The notes: generated by a model from the letters alone, not told the origin. A stretch of DNA of 47,527 bases from CAYUMU01 sp964445985 (GCA_964445985.1 CAYUMU010000053.1:1-47527), one strand, 5' to 3'. Counted from the stretch's first letter, positions 17,746-25,656 are shown. Translations and numbers: made by a program.

Positions 17746-19248
17746 ATGAGCATCGATTTTGTTTGCTCCGCCTGCGGCCATCATTTGCACGCTGGATCGG
17801 AGTCTGCCGGAAAGAGCGCCAAGTGCAAGAACTGTGGTTCCCCGGTTCGCATTCCGCTGTCGTCGGCCCCGCCGGCGCCGTCCGCCTCCAATGGTCCGCC
17901 GCCGGTGCCTTCGCCCGTGCTGGTCCCGGCGAGCGCGCCGCCGATTCCGCAACTGTCCGCGTCGACGAACCGCATGCCGGCGGCAACGCAAGCCCCGCCT
18001 CCTCCCGCCAAAAATCGCTGGTCCCACGGTCAGCCGAGCCCCCTGAGAGACATTCGCCCCATTCTTCCCCGTTGCGAAACCGGCGTTTGGTCCAAGATTC
18101 GCGCGTCCCGCGATCAAATCTTCGAGGCGTTTCAGCAATCGTGCCAGGCGGCGGCGGTCGAAGCCAAGGTGCTCAGGTCCGACGAGTTCGTGCATCCGGC
18201 CTGGGTCAAGTTCGAATGTTGGATTCCCCAGCAAGAACCATTGCTGACCGAGCGGGCCATGGTCCTGGTCACCTTCGAGCCCAAGCCCTTCCATCGTTAC
18301 GAAATCGAGTATCAGGTCGAAATCGACAACCGCGGCTGCAAGAAAAAGTATGCTTCGCTCCTGGCGCTCGACCACGCAATCGCGGCAGGCATCGTTGGGC
18401 ATTTGCTCCAAGGCAGCCCTTTGCCGCCGCTAAAGTCGTGGTGTGCGCGCCAATTTGTCTGGCAATTTTGGCGTCGCGGGAATAAGGTCGACGCCATCAA
18501 ACAAGATTTGGCGCTGGTGGGAACCACCATGTTGATGGTGGCTGGCATCGCCACGGCGATGTTCGTCATTGGAGTGGTGTTGATCGGTCTGGCTGCCTTG
18601 ATCTTCTACTTTCTCAATCGGCGTTACCGTTTGGTGCGAAACGCCGGCCGACCCGACGCCGAACCCAGATCCCTGCTCAGAGTCGATTCGTGGCAGACCG
18701 TGGTCGCCGGCATCGGCGATGCGGCCCACGAGTTGCGAGGCCGATTCCTGAAACGCATCAGCGAACTGGGCGCCCAGCACTTGCACCATCGCGTCGAACA
18801 CATTTGGTACTGGTCGCAAGACGGCTTGGAAGAACGGGAGCAGATTATGCTCAAGCTCAACCGCGGCATCGTCTTTTGTCAGATCTATCAATACGATCAA
18901 GATCTCTATGTGGGCTGGGATGGGCATCTCAACCTGGGAATTTGGATGGAAAAGGCGATCGCGAGCGGGATCGATCGGCAGACGGGCCGCCTGGTGCAAA
19001 TCAACTCCGTGGAGCAAGGCTATCAACGTGTCACCGAGTACGATATCACCGACTTGAGTTGCCTGATGGAACGCACCCACGCCAAGCTGACTGCCCTCGT
19101 GAAAGAACTGATGGAAGAACGAAAGATCGATCAAGAAGTCGACTTCCAGATCGTCCGCGGCGAACGTCAGGACCTGACCAAAGACCATTCCGAAAAGTCA
19201 GAGAAAAGCAAAGGCGGCCTCCTGAGCCGACTCAAACGCATCGGATAA
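17746..19248 (+). CDS. Zinc-ribbon membrane protein of unknown function
   Basis: A 500-residue protein I do not recognise. ATG at 17746 follows AGGGA. Residues 1-35 form a zinc ribbon (FVCSACGHHL ... KCKNCGSPV, two CxxC pairs 18 apart). Residues 40-105 are a Pro/Ala/Ser linker. A soluble alpha/beta domain spans about 115-250 (IRASRDQIFEAFQQSC; WVKFECWIPQQ; HRYEIEYQVEID). One hydrophobic hairpin or single helix lies at about 256-285 (LMVAGIATAMFVIGVVLIGL). A second soluble domain spans about 300-480 (IWYWSQDGLEEREQIMLKL; FCQIYQYDQDLYVGWDGHLN), and the tail is Lys/Glu-rich. Without a signal peptide and with the ribbon first, both soluble parts are probably cytosolic. It stands 283 bp before the TIR gene on the same strand, inside a repeat-bounded segment, so a shared role is possible but unproven. 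Confidence 0.78.
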   Translation: MSIDFVCSACGHHLHAGSESAGKSAKCKNCGSPVRIPLSSAPPAPSASNGPPPVPSPVLVPASAPPIPQLSASTNRMPAATQAPPPPAKNRWSHGQPSPLRDIRPILPRCETGVWSKIRASRDQIFEAFQQSCQAAAVEAKVLRSDEFVHPAWVKFECWIPQQEPLLTERAMVLVTFEPKPFHRYEIEYQVEIDNRGCKKKYASLLALDHAIAAGIVGHLLQGSPLPPLKSWCARQFVWQFWRRGNKVDAIKQDLALVGTTMLMVAGIATAMFVIGVVLIGLAALIFYFLNRRYRLVRNAGRPDAEPRSLLRVDSWQTVVAGIGDAAHELRGRFLKRISELGAQHLHHRVEHIWYWSQDGLEEREQIMLKLNRGIVFCQIYQYDQDLYVGWDGHLNLGIWMEKAIASGIDRQTGRLVQINSVEQGYQRVTEYDITDLSCLMERTHAKLTALVKELMEERKIDQEVDFQIVRGERQDLTKDHSEKSEKSKGGLLSRLKRIG

Positions 19249-19280
19249 CATCCGGTCTTAAACTCCGGCATACGGTTCCC

Positions 19281-19348
19281 TCATTCCCGCGAACCCGTCA
19301 TTCCCGCGAAGAGCCTCCCCTCGTGAAGACGGGGGCGAGAATCCAGTA
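19281..19348. repeat. REP-like intergenic sequence
   Basis: Two copies of TCATTCCCGCGAA (19281-19293 and 19298-19310) are followed by GGGGGCGAGAATCCAGT (about 19332-19347). The pattern 'CATTCCCGCGAA ... GCGAGAATCCAG' resembles widespread bacterial intergenic palindromic repeats. It marks the gap upstream of the TIR gene as a repeat-rich spot. Confidence 0.6.
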
Positions 19349-19386
19349 AGCGGCGGAGTTGGCTTTCCAATTGAATCCGGCTTGAA

Positions 19387-19424
19387 TGACAGTTCTAAAT
19401 CGGGAAGTTATTTTTCGTCGCGCC
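19387..19424 (+). repeat. Perfect 38-bp direct repeat, left copy flanking the TIR gene
   Basis: It begins TGACAGTTCTAAATCGGG and ends TTTTTCGTCGCGCC, and is identical over 38 bp to 20988-21025. In this copy CGTCGC continues into a small hairpin with GCGACG just downstream (19416-19435). The two copies are 1601 bp apart and enclose only the TIR gene. Confidence 0.95.
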
Positions 19425-19531
19425 CCAAGCGACGCGATCAGAGTCAGCTCTAAACTACATCATGAATCAAGGGGTTTTTCCTCAACGCCCATGGGCCCTC
19501 TGATCAAGTTCTCCAGTTGAGCGCTGCCCTT

Positions 19532-20965
19532 ATGTATCTGGCCACTTTCGAATTGCAGTCCTGGCCGTTGTATCAGGCCTGCTGTAGCCTGCCGCCGCTG
19601 CCGCCCGTCGCGGATCAACTTCGAGACACCTGGTGGCAGCGCTACGCGCGGCAAATTTCCCTCGTGCGGTCCACGGCGGAGGGGCAGTGGGCCTTGCGCG
19701 TGACGCTCGATCAGGCGGGCCGTCTCCATCGAGTTTTTGTCGCCACCTCTCCCCACGAAGCGCGGCTCAGAAAAGGCCTGGCGGCGTTCACGGCCCTGGA
19801 AGGCGTGATTGCGGGTTCAATTTCGATTCCGATGGAGCGCGCCGAGCACGACATCCTGCTCGATCAATTCCCGGCATGGCAATGCAGGATTGAAGGCAAT
19901 GGATATCGCCTTCCCCCCGTGTGGTTTGCCTGCGATTTTCGAGTGGCGCCCTTCCTTGACAAATTACTGAGCGAGGCCGACGCGTTGGGGTATCGCTTTG
20001 GCTATCAACTGCACGTTTGCCAGACGGCCGTTCATCGGGCCGACGTGGCGGCCGCGCGCAAGAACGCGTTGCAACTCCGCGGCCATCCCGGCGTCAACGG
20101 TGAGTTGCTTGAATTGCAGGACCGGCTCGCAATGAACCTGGCCACGGCCACCGCGAGTGTCGAAGAGTACGTCGGCACAGAAACTCCAGCGGCCGCCGCC
20201 TGGCTGCAATCGGCCCTGCGGCGGGAATTTCAGCACGCCTATGGCCGGCTCGGCTTCCAGTCGCCTTCGTTCGAACCGCGGGCGAATGAGTACGATGACT
20301 TGTTGGCCGTGGCCCTGCATTCCAACGCCTTTGCGGAATACCAACTGGACGAAATTTGCGGGGCAGCGGTCGATGATGCGAGTGCCGCGAAGCTGCTGGC
20401 CTGGCGGCCTGCCGACGACCTGGCAGCGCGCTGCGCGCAACGGCTCGCGCCGCCACTCCCGCCCATCGTCATTTCCACGCCCAACCTGACGCCGGTTACG
20501 CCCCTCGTCGAGGTGGAACTCCCCGCGCCTTACACAGGCAGCGAACCGTTTGTGTTTATCAGCTACAAGCGTGGGGACGAACCGCGTTTCGCCCCCATCC
20601 TCCACCAGATGATCGCGCTGGGGTTCAACCTGTGGTACGACCGCGGCATCCCCGGCGGCTCCGAATGGGACGCCACGCTGGAAGAGCGGATTACCCACTG
20701 CCACTTTGTGTTGCTCTTCGTGAGCGAATCGGCCATCAACTCCAAGTACGTTCGCCGCGAAGTCAAGTTTGCCGACGCCCTGAACAAGCCCATCCTGAGC
20801 GTCGTGCTCGAAGAGACCAGGCTGTCGGGCGGCATGAATATGCTGCTCACCCAATACCAAATGCTCAACGGCGGATCGCCCGACTTTGAACGTCAACTCC
20901 GCGACGCGGCCCAATTCATCACCCGCCTGGCCGACCAAAGCAGCTCGGAGTTGGGTGGGTACTGA
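19532..20965 (+). CDS. TIR-domain protein with unknown N-terminal region
   Basis: A 477-residue protein. The TIR domain is C-terminal (about 338-465): EPFVFISYKRGDEPRFAPIL is the first strand and box 1, GFNLWYDRGIPGGSEWDATL is the BB-loop region, and HFVLLFVSESAINSKYVRRE carries the alpha-C helix. E410 in YVRREV sits where NAD-cleaving TIRs have their catalytic Glu, so NADase or cyclase activity is plausible (inference from family knowledge). The first ~330 residues match no fold I know: a mixed alpha/beta opening, a helical middle (ADVAAARKNALQLRGHPGV), then a Pro-rich linker before the TIR. No signal peptide. I chose ATG at 19532; a TTG at 19517 is also in frame, and neither has a strong ribosome site. 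Bacterial TIR proteins often act in phage defence, with the rest of the protein or a partner as sensor. Confidence 0.85.
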   Translation: MYLATFELQSWPLYQACCSLPPLPPVADQLRDTWWQRYARQISLVRSTAEGQWALRVTLDQAGRLHRVFVATSPHEARLRKGLAAFTALEGVIAGSISIPMERAEHDILLDQFPAWQCRIEGNGYRLPPVWFACDFRVAPFLDKLLSEADALGYRFGYQLHVCQTAVHRADVAAARKNALQLRGHPGVNGELLELQDRLAMNLATATASVEEYVGTETPAAAAWLQSALRREFQHAYGRLGFQSPSFEPRANEYDDLLAVALHSNAFAEYQLDEICGAAVDDASAAKLLAWRPADDLAARCAQRLAPPLPPIVISTPNLTPVTPLVEVELPAPYTGSEPFVFISYKRGDEPRFAPILHQMIALGFNLWYDRGIPGGSEWDATLEERITHCHFVLLFVSESAINSKYVRREVKFADALNKPILSVVLEETRLSGGMNMLLTQYQMLNGGSPDFERQLRDAAQFITRLADQSSSELGGY

Positions 20966-20987
20966 CAAGGAACATGCAGGGGGCCAT

Positions 20988-21025
20988 TGACAGTTCTAAA
21001 TCGGGAAGTTATTTTTCGTCGCGCC
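20988..21025 (+). repeat. Perfect 38-bp direct repeat, right copy flanking the TIR gene
   Basis: Identical to 19387-19424. It begins 23 nt after the TIR stop codon and abuts, with no spacer, the 82-nt dispersed repeat at 21026. Confidence 0.95.
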
Positions 21026-21107
21026 TTAACGCGGGTAAACCGCAAACGGACGCTGAGGCATTAAAGTTCTCCGCGGCTCGCAGAGATGTTAACGAGCAAG
21101 AAACTAA
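21026..21107 (+). repeat. 82-nt dispersed repeat, copy A
   Basis: Starts TTAACGCGGGTAAACCGC and ends GAGCAAGAAACTAA. The reverse complement of 27111-27192 matches it over all 82 nt with 6 mismatches and no gap. It lies wholly between genes. The 'AACCGCAAACG...GAGG' flavour recalls intergenic sequences seen in many environmental bacteria. Confidence 0.9.
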
Positions 21108-21166
21108 ACCATATTCAAGGCGTGCTAATTTGACGGTTGCGCCGCAAATGTCCGGAAGGCGACCAT

Positions 21167-21205
21167 CGGAGGACGTTGGGCGCGCGGCGTTCAATAAGCA
21201 TCGCC
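21167..21205 (+). repeat. Dispersed ~39-bp repeat, copy 2
   Basis: Partner of 17503-17541. It ends 11 nt before the 3' end of the ABC ATPase gene, closing the repeat-bounded segment on the right. Confidence 0.75.
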
Positions 21206-21215
21206 GCGCGGCCGG

Positions 21216-22142
21216 CTATTGCACCAGCCCCTTGGTCAGCGTCAAGAAGGCCGTTTCCAGGTTGATTTCTTCTTCGCGGAACAGCGTGAGTTTGAAGCCG
21301 GCGGCGATCAGCGAGGATGGCAAGTCGCTGTAATCTTCAATGCCCTTTTGGAGCGTGACCAGCAGTTGCCGATTCTTGATGTCCACGCTTTCGACGATGT
21401 CTTGCTGTTCCAACAGCTTGGCGGCCGCTTCATCGTTGCCCGTCACGGCCACGTGCAGCACCGTTTGCTGGCGGACCTGCTTCATCACGTCGGCCACGCT
21501 GGCGTTTACCTCGAGCACGCCCTTCTCGATGATGCCGATCTTGTTGCACACATCGGCCAGCTCGGGCAGGATGTGGCTCGACACCATGATGGTTTTGCCC
21601 ATTTCGCCCAACCGCTTGATCAGGCGGCGAATTTCGATCCGCGCCCGCGGATCGAGACCGCTCGCCGGTTCATCGAGCAGCAGCACTTCGGGGTCGTGCA
21701 GCAGCACGCGGGCCAGACCCAGCCGCTGCGTTTGGCCGCGGGAGAGCGTGCTCGCAAAGGCGTCGCGTTTGAAATCCAGATCGACCAGTTGCAGCACTTC
21801 GTCGCACCGCTTGCGGCGATCGGCGCCATCGATCCGGTAGGCGGCCGCGAAGAATTCCAGGTACTCGGTCACCTTCATGTCGTCGTACACGCCGAAGAAG
21901 TCGGGCATGTAACCGATGATGCGGCGAATTTCTTTGGGTCCGGTATAGATGGAATACCCGCCCACATAGGCCTCGCCGTAGGTGGGTTGAAGCAGCGTGG
22001 CCAGCATCCGCATGGTGGTGGTCTTGCCGGCGCCATTGGGTCCGATGAACCCGAACACGTCTCCCTTTTCGAGGTTCAGATTCAAGTCGCGCACGGCGTA
22101 GGTATCGCCATAGCTGCGGGTCAGGCCAATGGTCTCAATCAC
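21216..22142 (-). CDS. ABC transporter ATP-binding protein
   Basis: A 308-residue ATPase of the multidrug/antibiotic or ABC-2 export type. Walker A is GPNGAGKT (34-41), the Q-loop region contains YMPDFFGVYDDMKV, the signature is LSRGQ (133-137, instead of the usual LSGGQ), Walker B is LLLDEP (154-159), the D-loop SGLD follows, and the switch His is in SSHIL (H190). A ~90-residue C-terminal extension after residue 215 is typical of this class. No permease is visible in the window, so its membrane partner must be encoded elsewhere or the ATPase has another role. The gene for a PH-domain membrane protein lies 70 bp upstream on the same strand and is probably co-transcribed. Confidence 0.93.
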   Translation of the reverse strand: MIETIGLTRSYGDTYAVRDLNLNLEKGDVFGFIGPNGAGKTTTMRMLATLLQPTYGEAYVGGYSIYTGPKEIRRIIGYMPDFFGVYDDMKVTEYLEFFAAAYRIDGADRRKRCDEVLQLVDLDFKRDAFASTLSRGQTQRLGLARVLLHDPEVLLLDEPASGLDPRARIEIRRLIKRLGEMGKTIMVSSHILPELADVCNKIGIIEKGVLEVNASVADVMKQVRQQTVLHVAVTGNDEAAAKLLEQQDIVESVDIKNRQLLVTLQKGIEDYSDLPSSLIAAGFKLTLFREEEINLETAFLTLTKGLVQ

Positions 22143-22212
22143 GCGAACGAACCCTTCGACAGAACAGCGGTCGCCATGGGGGGGGAGGTGGTTGCCGCCC
22201 TACGTTGCCAAT

Positions 22213-22719
22213 CTAAGCGGGCGCCAACTGTCGGCTTTGTACCTGCTTTACGCTCGCATAGGCCGTTCGGGTCTTCAAACAGTTTCGCCGAAAGACTTCG
22301 GGACGCGGCACCCCGGCCAGTTGGAAGACTTCCACCGGCCCGCGGCGAAAAATCAGGTCGCCCGCCGGATACCACTCCTGGCCCGGCCGAACCATCACCT
22401 CAATGCTATCGAAATCGTCCAGGCTGATGGACTTGTCGATGGTGGCGGTCAGCCAGGCATGCACGATCAGGCGGCGGTTGGTCAACCGATACCGCCGGCT
22501 CACGCCGGGCATCAGCATGAAAAAGAAGATGGGGAGCGCGAGGGGAATGCACATCAGGGCCAGTACTTTGCCCAAGGTGAAAAAGCCGAAGCCCACCTTG
22601 CTTCCGCTCAAGCGACCGATCAACCGGCCCATGCCGGTTGCCGCGATCGAAGGCCACACCGTCATCACGGTGACTTCGCCTAATTCCGGCGGAGCAACCC
22701 CCGAAATCGCCTGACTCAT
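22213..22719 (-). CDS. Membrane-anchored bacterial PH-domain (DUF304-like) protein
   Basis: A 168-residue protein. ATG at 22719 has AAAGGGG about 7 nt upstream. After a short soluble N-terminus (GEVTVMTVWPSIAATGMGRL) come one or two hydrophobic helices at about residues 42-72 (FFTLGKVLALMCIPLALPIF). Then comes a bPH-type strand set: YRLTNRRLIVHAWL (the 'YxLTNRRL' hallmark), ISLDDFDSIEVMVRPGQEW and DLIFRRGPVEVFQLAGV. Such domains are membrane-associated in bacteria; their ligands are mostly unknown. Placement just ahead of the ABC ATPase suggests a two-gene unit acting at the inner membrane. Confidence 0.82.
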   Translation of the reverse strand: MSQAISGVAPPELGEVTVMTVWPSIAATGMGRLIGRLSGSKVGFGFFTLGKVLALMCIPLALPIFFFMLMPGVSRRYRLTNRRLIVHAWLTATIDKSISLDDFDSIEVMVRPGQEWYPAGDLIFRRGPVEVFQLAGVPRPEVFRRNCLKTRTAYASVKQVQSRQLAPA

Positions 22720-23367
22720 TCCACGTCCCCTTTCGAGCGGAAATCTTCGCACCGTCTTGCCTTGCCACCAGTGGGGGGCCGGACTCGCTCAGATTTTGCC
22801 ATGATTTCCCATATCGCTGCCCGCTCCCCGGTAGTGGGGGAATAAACGAACCGCGATCCAACGATCCAAAAATTACCAGGGCGAGGCGCCGAAAGCTAGT
22901 ACGAGACGAGAGAAGGGAGCGAAGATGCCTCTCTCCCGCCGGGCATGCCAAGGGGTCGACGGGGAAGGTAGCCCCCCGGATGCGAGAATTGCATAAAATG
23001 TCTGCGCCTCCGCATGCTCCGAATCGGCATCCTAAATTGGAAGCAAGGTTTTTGTTACACGCGATCCGCAACCCCAGACGATGAACAGCCTAAGACGCTA
23101 AATCATATTGCCTGAACAGTTTGGCGGTTGCCGCGGGCTGCCAGGCCGGGAATCCGGCGCCAGGCCGGTAAGGCGCCCCCTTCCGCTGGGTGGAATAAAA
23201 TAGGTAAGAAAACGAGAGTGCCCCTTTTGCCCCGGCCCGCAAAGTCGTCACAATACGTAGAAGGTCGCGCTTCAATCACTTAGCCCGCTGGTCCTGTGCC
23301 GCCGTTTGGGAAGGCGGTTGGAAGCACCGCTGGTCCTTTTCAGAAGTACTGCACTGGAGCAAGGTTC
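22720..23367. other. 648-bp divergent intergenic region
   Basis: The region lies between the PH-domain gene (-) and the halogenase (+). A 61-codon minus-strand frame (23090-23275) has no ribosome site or recognisable features, and nothing else stands out. It should contain promoters for both neighbours; AT-rich stretches around 22990-23060 and 23195-23215 are the likelier spots. Confidence 0.45.
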
Positions 23368-24984
23368 GTGAACGAGCAGATCAAGAATGTCGTTGTGCTG
23401 GGCGGGGGAACCGCCGGCTGGATGACGGCGTGCTACCTGGCCAAGTACCTCCAGGGAAACGCTCGAATCACCCTCATGGAAGCCCCCGCGATCGGCCGGA
23501 TTGGCGTGGGCGAGGCCACGGTTCCCAATCTGCAGCGCGTGTTCTTCGACTACCTGGGCATCGACGAGTTCGATTGGATGCGGGAGTGCAACGCCAGCTT
23601 CAAAACGGCGGTGCGGTTCGTGAATTGGCGCACGCCTGGGCCGGGCGTACGTTCGCCGCGCTCGATTGGCTGCGCGCCCGACCACTTCTATCACCCGTTT
23701 GGCATCTTGCCCACGGTCGATCAGATTCCGCTGTCGCATTACTGGTTCCGCAAGAAATACCAGGAACGGACCAACGAGGCGTTTGACTACGCCTGCTTTA
23801 CCGAGCCGCCGTTCATGGACGCCCGCAAGGCCCCCCGCTGGCTCGATGGCCGTTCGGCGACGCGCTACGCCTGGCATTTCGACGCCCACCTGGTGGCCGA
23901 CTTCCTCCGCCGGCACGCCACCACCAAGCTGGGCGTGGTGCATGTGCAAGACGAGCTGGATCACACGGTGCTCGACGACCGCGGCTACATTCAAACGCTG
24001 AAAACCAAGTCGGGCCGAGAACTCTCGGGCGATTTGTTCATCGACTGCTCCGGCTTTCGCTCGCTGCTGATCAACAAGGCCCTGGGCGAGCCCTTTATCG
24101 ATATGAGCGACCACCTGCTGTGCGACAGCGCGGTGGCCTCGGCGGTTCCGCACGACGACGAACGCCACGGCATCGAGCCCTACACCTCGTCGATCGCCAT
24201 GGAGTCGGGCTGGACCTGGAAAATCCCCATGCTGTCGCGGTTTGGCTCCGGCTACGTGTACTCCAGCAAGTTCTCCAGCGAAGACAAAGCCGTGCAAGAT
24301 TTTTGCCGGCTGTGGGGGCTCGATCCCGACAGGCAGCCGCTCAACCGCATTCGGTTTCGCGTGGGCCGCAACCGCAAAACCTGGGTGAAGAACTGCGTAA
24401 GCATCGGGCTTTCGAGCTGCTTCTTGGAGCCGCTGGAATCGACCGGCATCTACTTCATTTACGCGGCCATTTACCAGCTGGCGAAACACTTCCCCGATAA
24501 GAGCTTCAACCCGGTCTTGATCGATCGCTTCAATCACGAGATCGAGACCATGTTCGACGACACCCGCGATTTTATTCAATCGCACTTCCGCATTTCGCCG
24601 CGTGTCGATACGCCGTTCTGGAAAGCCAACAAAGACCTGTATGTGACCGACAACCTGCGCGAGAAGATGGCGATCTACAAGTCGGGCTTGCCGGTGAATC
24701 AGCCCACCTCCGATGAAAGCACCTATTACGGCAACTTCGACGCGGAGTTTCGCAACTTCTGGACGAATGGCAGTTACTACTGCATTTACGCCGGGCTGAA
24801 CTACCTGCCCGACCAACCCCTGCCGGCCCTGGCGTTCAAGCCATCGTCGGTTTCGTCGGCGGAAGGGGTATTCGCCGAGGTGAAGCAGCGGCAGAAGCTG
24901 CTGGTGGACACCTTGCCGACCACCTACGAGTTTTTGAAGGTGCTGCACGGCAAGGGACGCAACCAGATGGCGACGGTCCAGTAG
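23368..24984 (+). CDS. Flavin-dependent tryptophan halogenase family protein
   Basis: Uses FADH2, oxygen and halide to make an oxidised chlorine or bromine species that halogenates an aromatic substrate. GTG at 23368 (GGAG and AAGG upstream) gives 538 residues, the length of PrnA. GGGTAGW (12-18) is the FAD site. K79 in NASFKTAVRF falls on PrnA's catalytic Lys79. WTWKIP (282-287) is the WxWxIP signature that blocks mono-oxygenase activity. E357-S358 in CFLEPLESTGI correspond to PrnA Glu346-Ser347. All catalytic parts are therefore intact. The substrate is not predictable: no NRPS, PKS or tryptophan-modifying gene is near, and a flavin reductase must come from elsewhere. It could act on free Trp, a peptide or a phenolic/pyrrole compound. 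Confidence 0.93.
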   Translation: MNEQIKNVVVLGGGTAGWMTACYLAKYLQGNARITLMEAPAIGRIGVGEATVPNLQRVFFDYLGIDEFDWMRECNASFKTAVRFVNWRTPGPGVRSPRSIGCAPDHFYHPFGILPTVDQIPLSHYWFRKKYQERTNEAFDYACFTEPPFMDARKAPRWLDGRSATRYAWHFDAHLVADFLRRHATTKLGVVHVQDELDHTVLDDRGYIQTLKTKSGRELSGDLFIDCSGFRSLLINKALGEPFIDMSDHLLCDSAVASAVPHDDERHGIEPYTSSIAMESGWTWKIPMLSRFGSGYVYSSKFSSEDKAVQDFCRLWGLDPDRQPLNRIRFRVGRNRKTWVKNCVSIGLSSCFLEPLESTGIYFIYAAIYQLAKHFPDKSFNPVLIDRFNHEIETMFDDTRDFIQSHFRISPRVDTPFWKANKDLYVTDNLREKMAIYKSGLPVNQPTSDESTYYGNFDAEFRNFWTNGSYYCIYAGLNYLPDQPLPALAFKPSSVSSAEGVFAEVKQRQKLLVDTLPTTYEFLKVLHGKGRNQMATVQ

Positions 24985-25097
24985 GCCAGCCGGTCGCCGA
25001 CCGCGGCCTGATTCGTGGCTTGGCCGCCCTCCGCCAAGAGTGCGTGAGGATTTGGGCTGGGGTTGGGTTCGGCTGTTGTTGTAACGGCGGCGCGGAT

Positions 25098-25469
25098 TCA
25101 TGGGCGGGACGGCCATGCCACGGCGAGAGTAGCCGTGATTTCTTCCACCGCCAGGCGAAGCGAGGCGGCCGCCATTTGAAAATTGGTGTGGGTGGAGACC
25201 TCGGGCTGGATTTCGATAAACAGCTCGGTGGCCTTACGGAGCTTGGAGAGCTTTTTGGCTGCCTGCTTGAGATAGGCAGCCGGGTCGCCGGCGGCTAGCG
25301 GCCCACCCAACGCCAGGCAATAGTCGTACAGGGCGCGATGGACTTCGCACAATTCTTCGTCGTCTGCCGCTTCGTCGGAATGCTTGAGAAACGTGCGCAC
25401 CATCCAGACATGGCTGAGAAGGCCATCGATGCGGCGCATGGCGTCGGCGGGTTCAAGCAAGGTAGACAT
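25098..25469 (-). CDS. Small helical hypothetical protein
   Basis: A 123-residue, cytosolic, mostly helical protein. Segments such as MRRIDGLLSHVWMVRTFLKH, EELCEVHRALYDYCLALG and LKQAAKKLSKLRKATELFIE look like amphipathic helices of a four-helix bundle, ending with MAAASLRLAVEEITATLAV. No motif of a known enzyme is present. The frame, codon use and amphipathic pattern support a real gene, although no good ribosome site precedes ATG at 25469. It is last on its strand after the sialate O-acetylesterase, but a strong terminator lies between them. Confidence 0.65.
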   Translation of the reverse strand: MSTLLEPADAMRRIDGLLSHVWMVRTFLKHSDEAADDEELCEVHRALYDYCLALGGPLAAGDPAAYLKQAAKKLSKLRKATELFIEIQPEVSTHTNFQMAAASLRLAVEEITATLAVAWPSRP

Positions 25470-25553
25470 GGGACGCTGGCGATTGGAGGTCGCGAAGTAG
25501 CCGAAGGATCAAGTTTTACGGCGATCGAATCCGCCGACGAGCGTGGCTGCCAG

Positions 25554-25628
25554 CAAAAAAACTGGGGGCAGGTTGTCAAGCGTGACGATCACGATGATCG
25601 GCGCTTGATTTCGACAACCTGACCCCAG
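25554..25628 (-). terminator. Long terminator-like inverted repeat after the acetylesterase gene
   Basis: Arms 25562-25577 (CTGGGGGCAGGTTGTC) and 25613-25628 (GACAACCTGACCCCAG) pair over 16 bp with one G-T; a second inner stem, AAGCG/CGCTT, follows. Read on the minus strand the hairpin is followed at once by GTTTTTTTG, as in an intrinsic terminator, 29 nt after the acetylesterase stop. The GGGGTCAGGT/ACCTGACCCC arms also resemble REP or MITE ends found in many bacteria. Confidence 0.75.
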
Positions 25629-25656
25629 CCACCCGCCGCGGAGGGCTGCGTACCCT

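Noticed and set aside
19249..21215. CRISPR array or integrated phage around the repeats
   Set aside because: Only two copies of each repeat, with a gene between rather than spacers; no integrase, phage or Cas gene.
23090..23275. 61-codon minus-strand frame upstream of the halogenase
   Set aside because: No ribosome site, no recognisable features.
23272..25116. 614-codon minus-strand frame across the halogenase
   Set aside because: Halogenase motifs are on the plus strand; the antisense product is Arg/His/Gly-rich noise.
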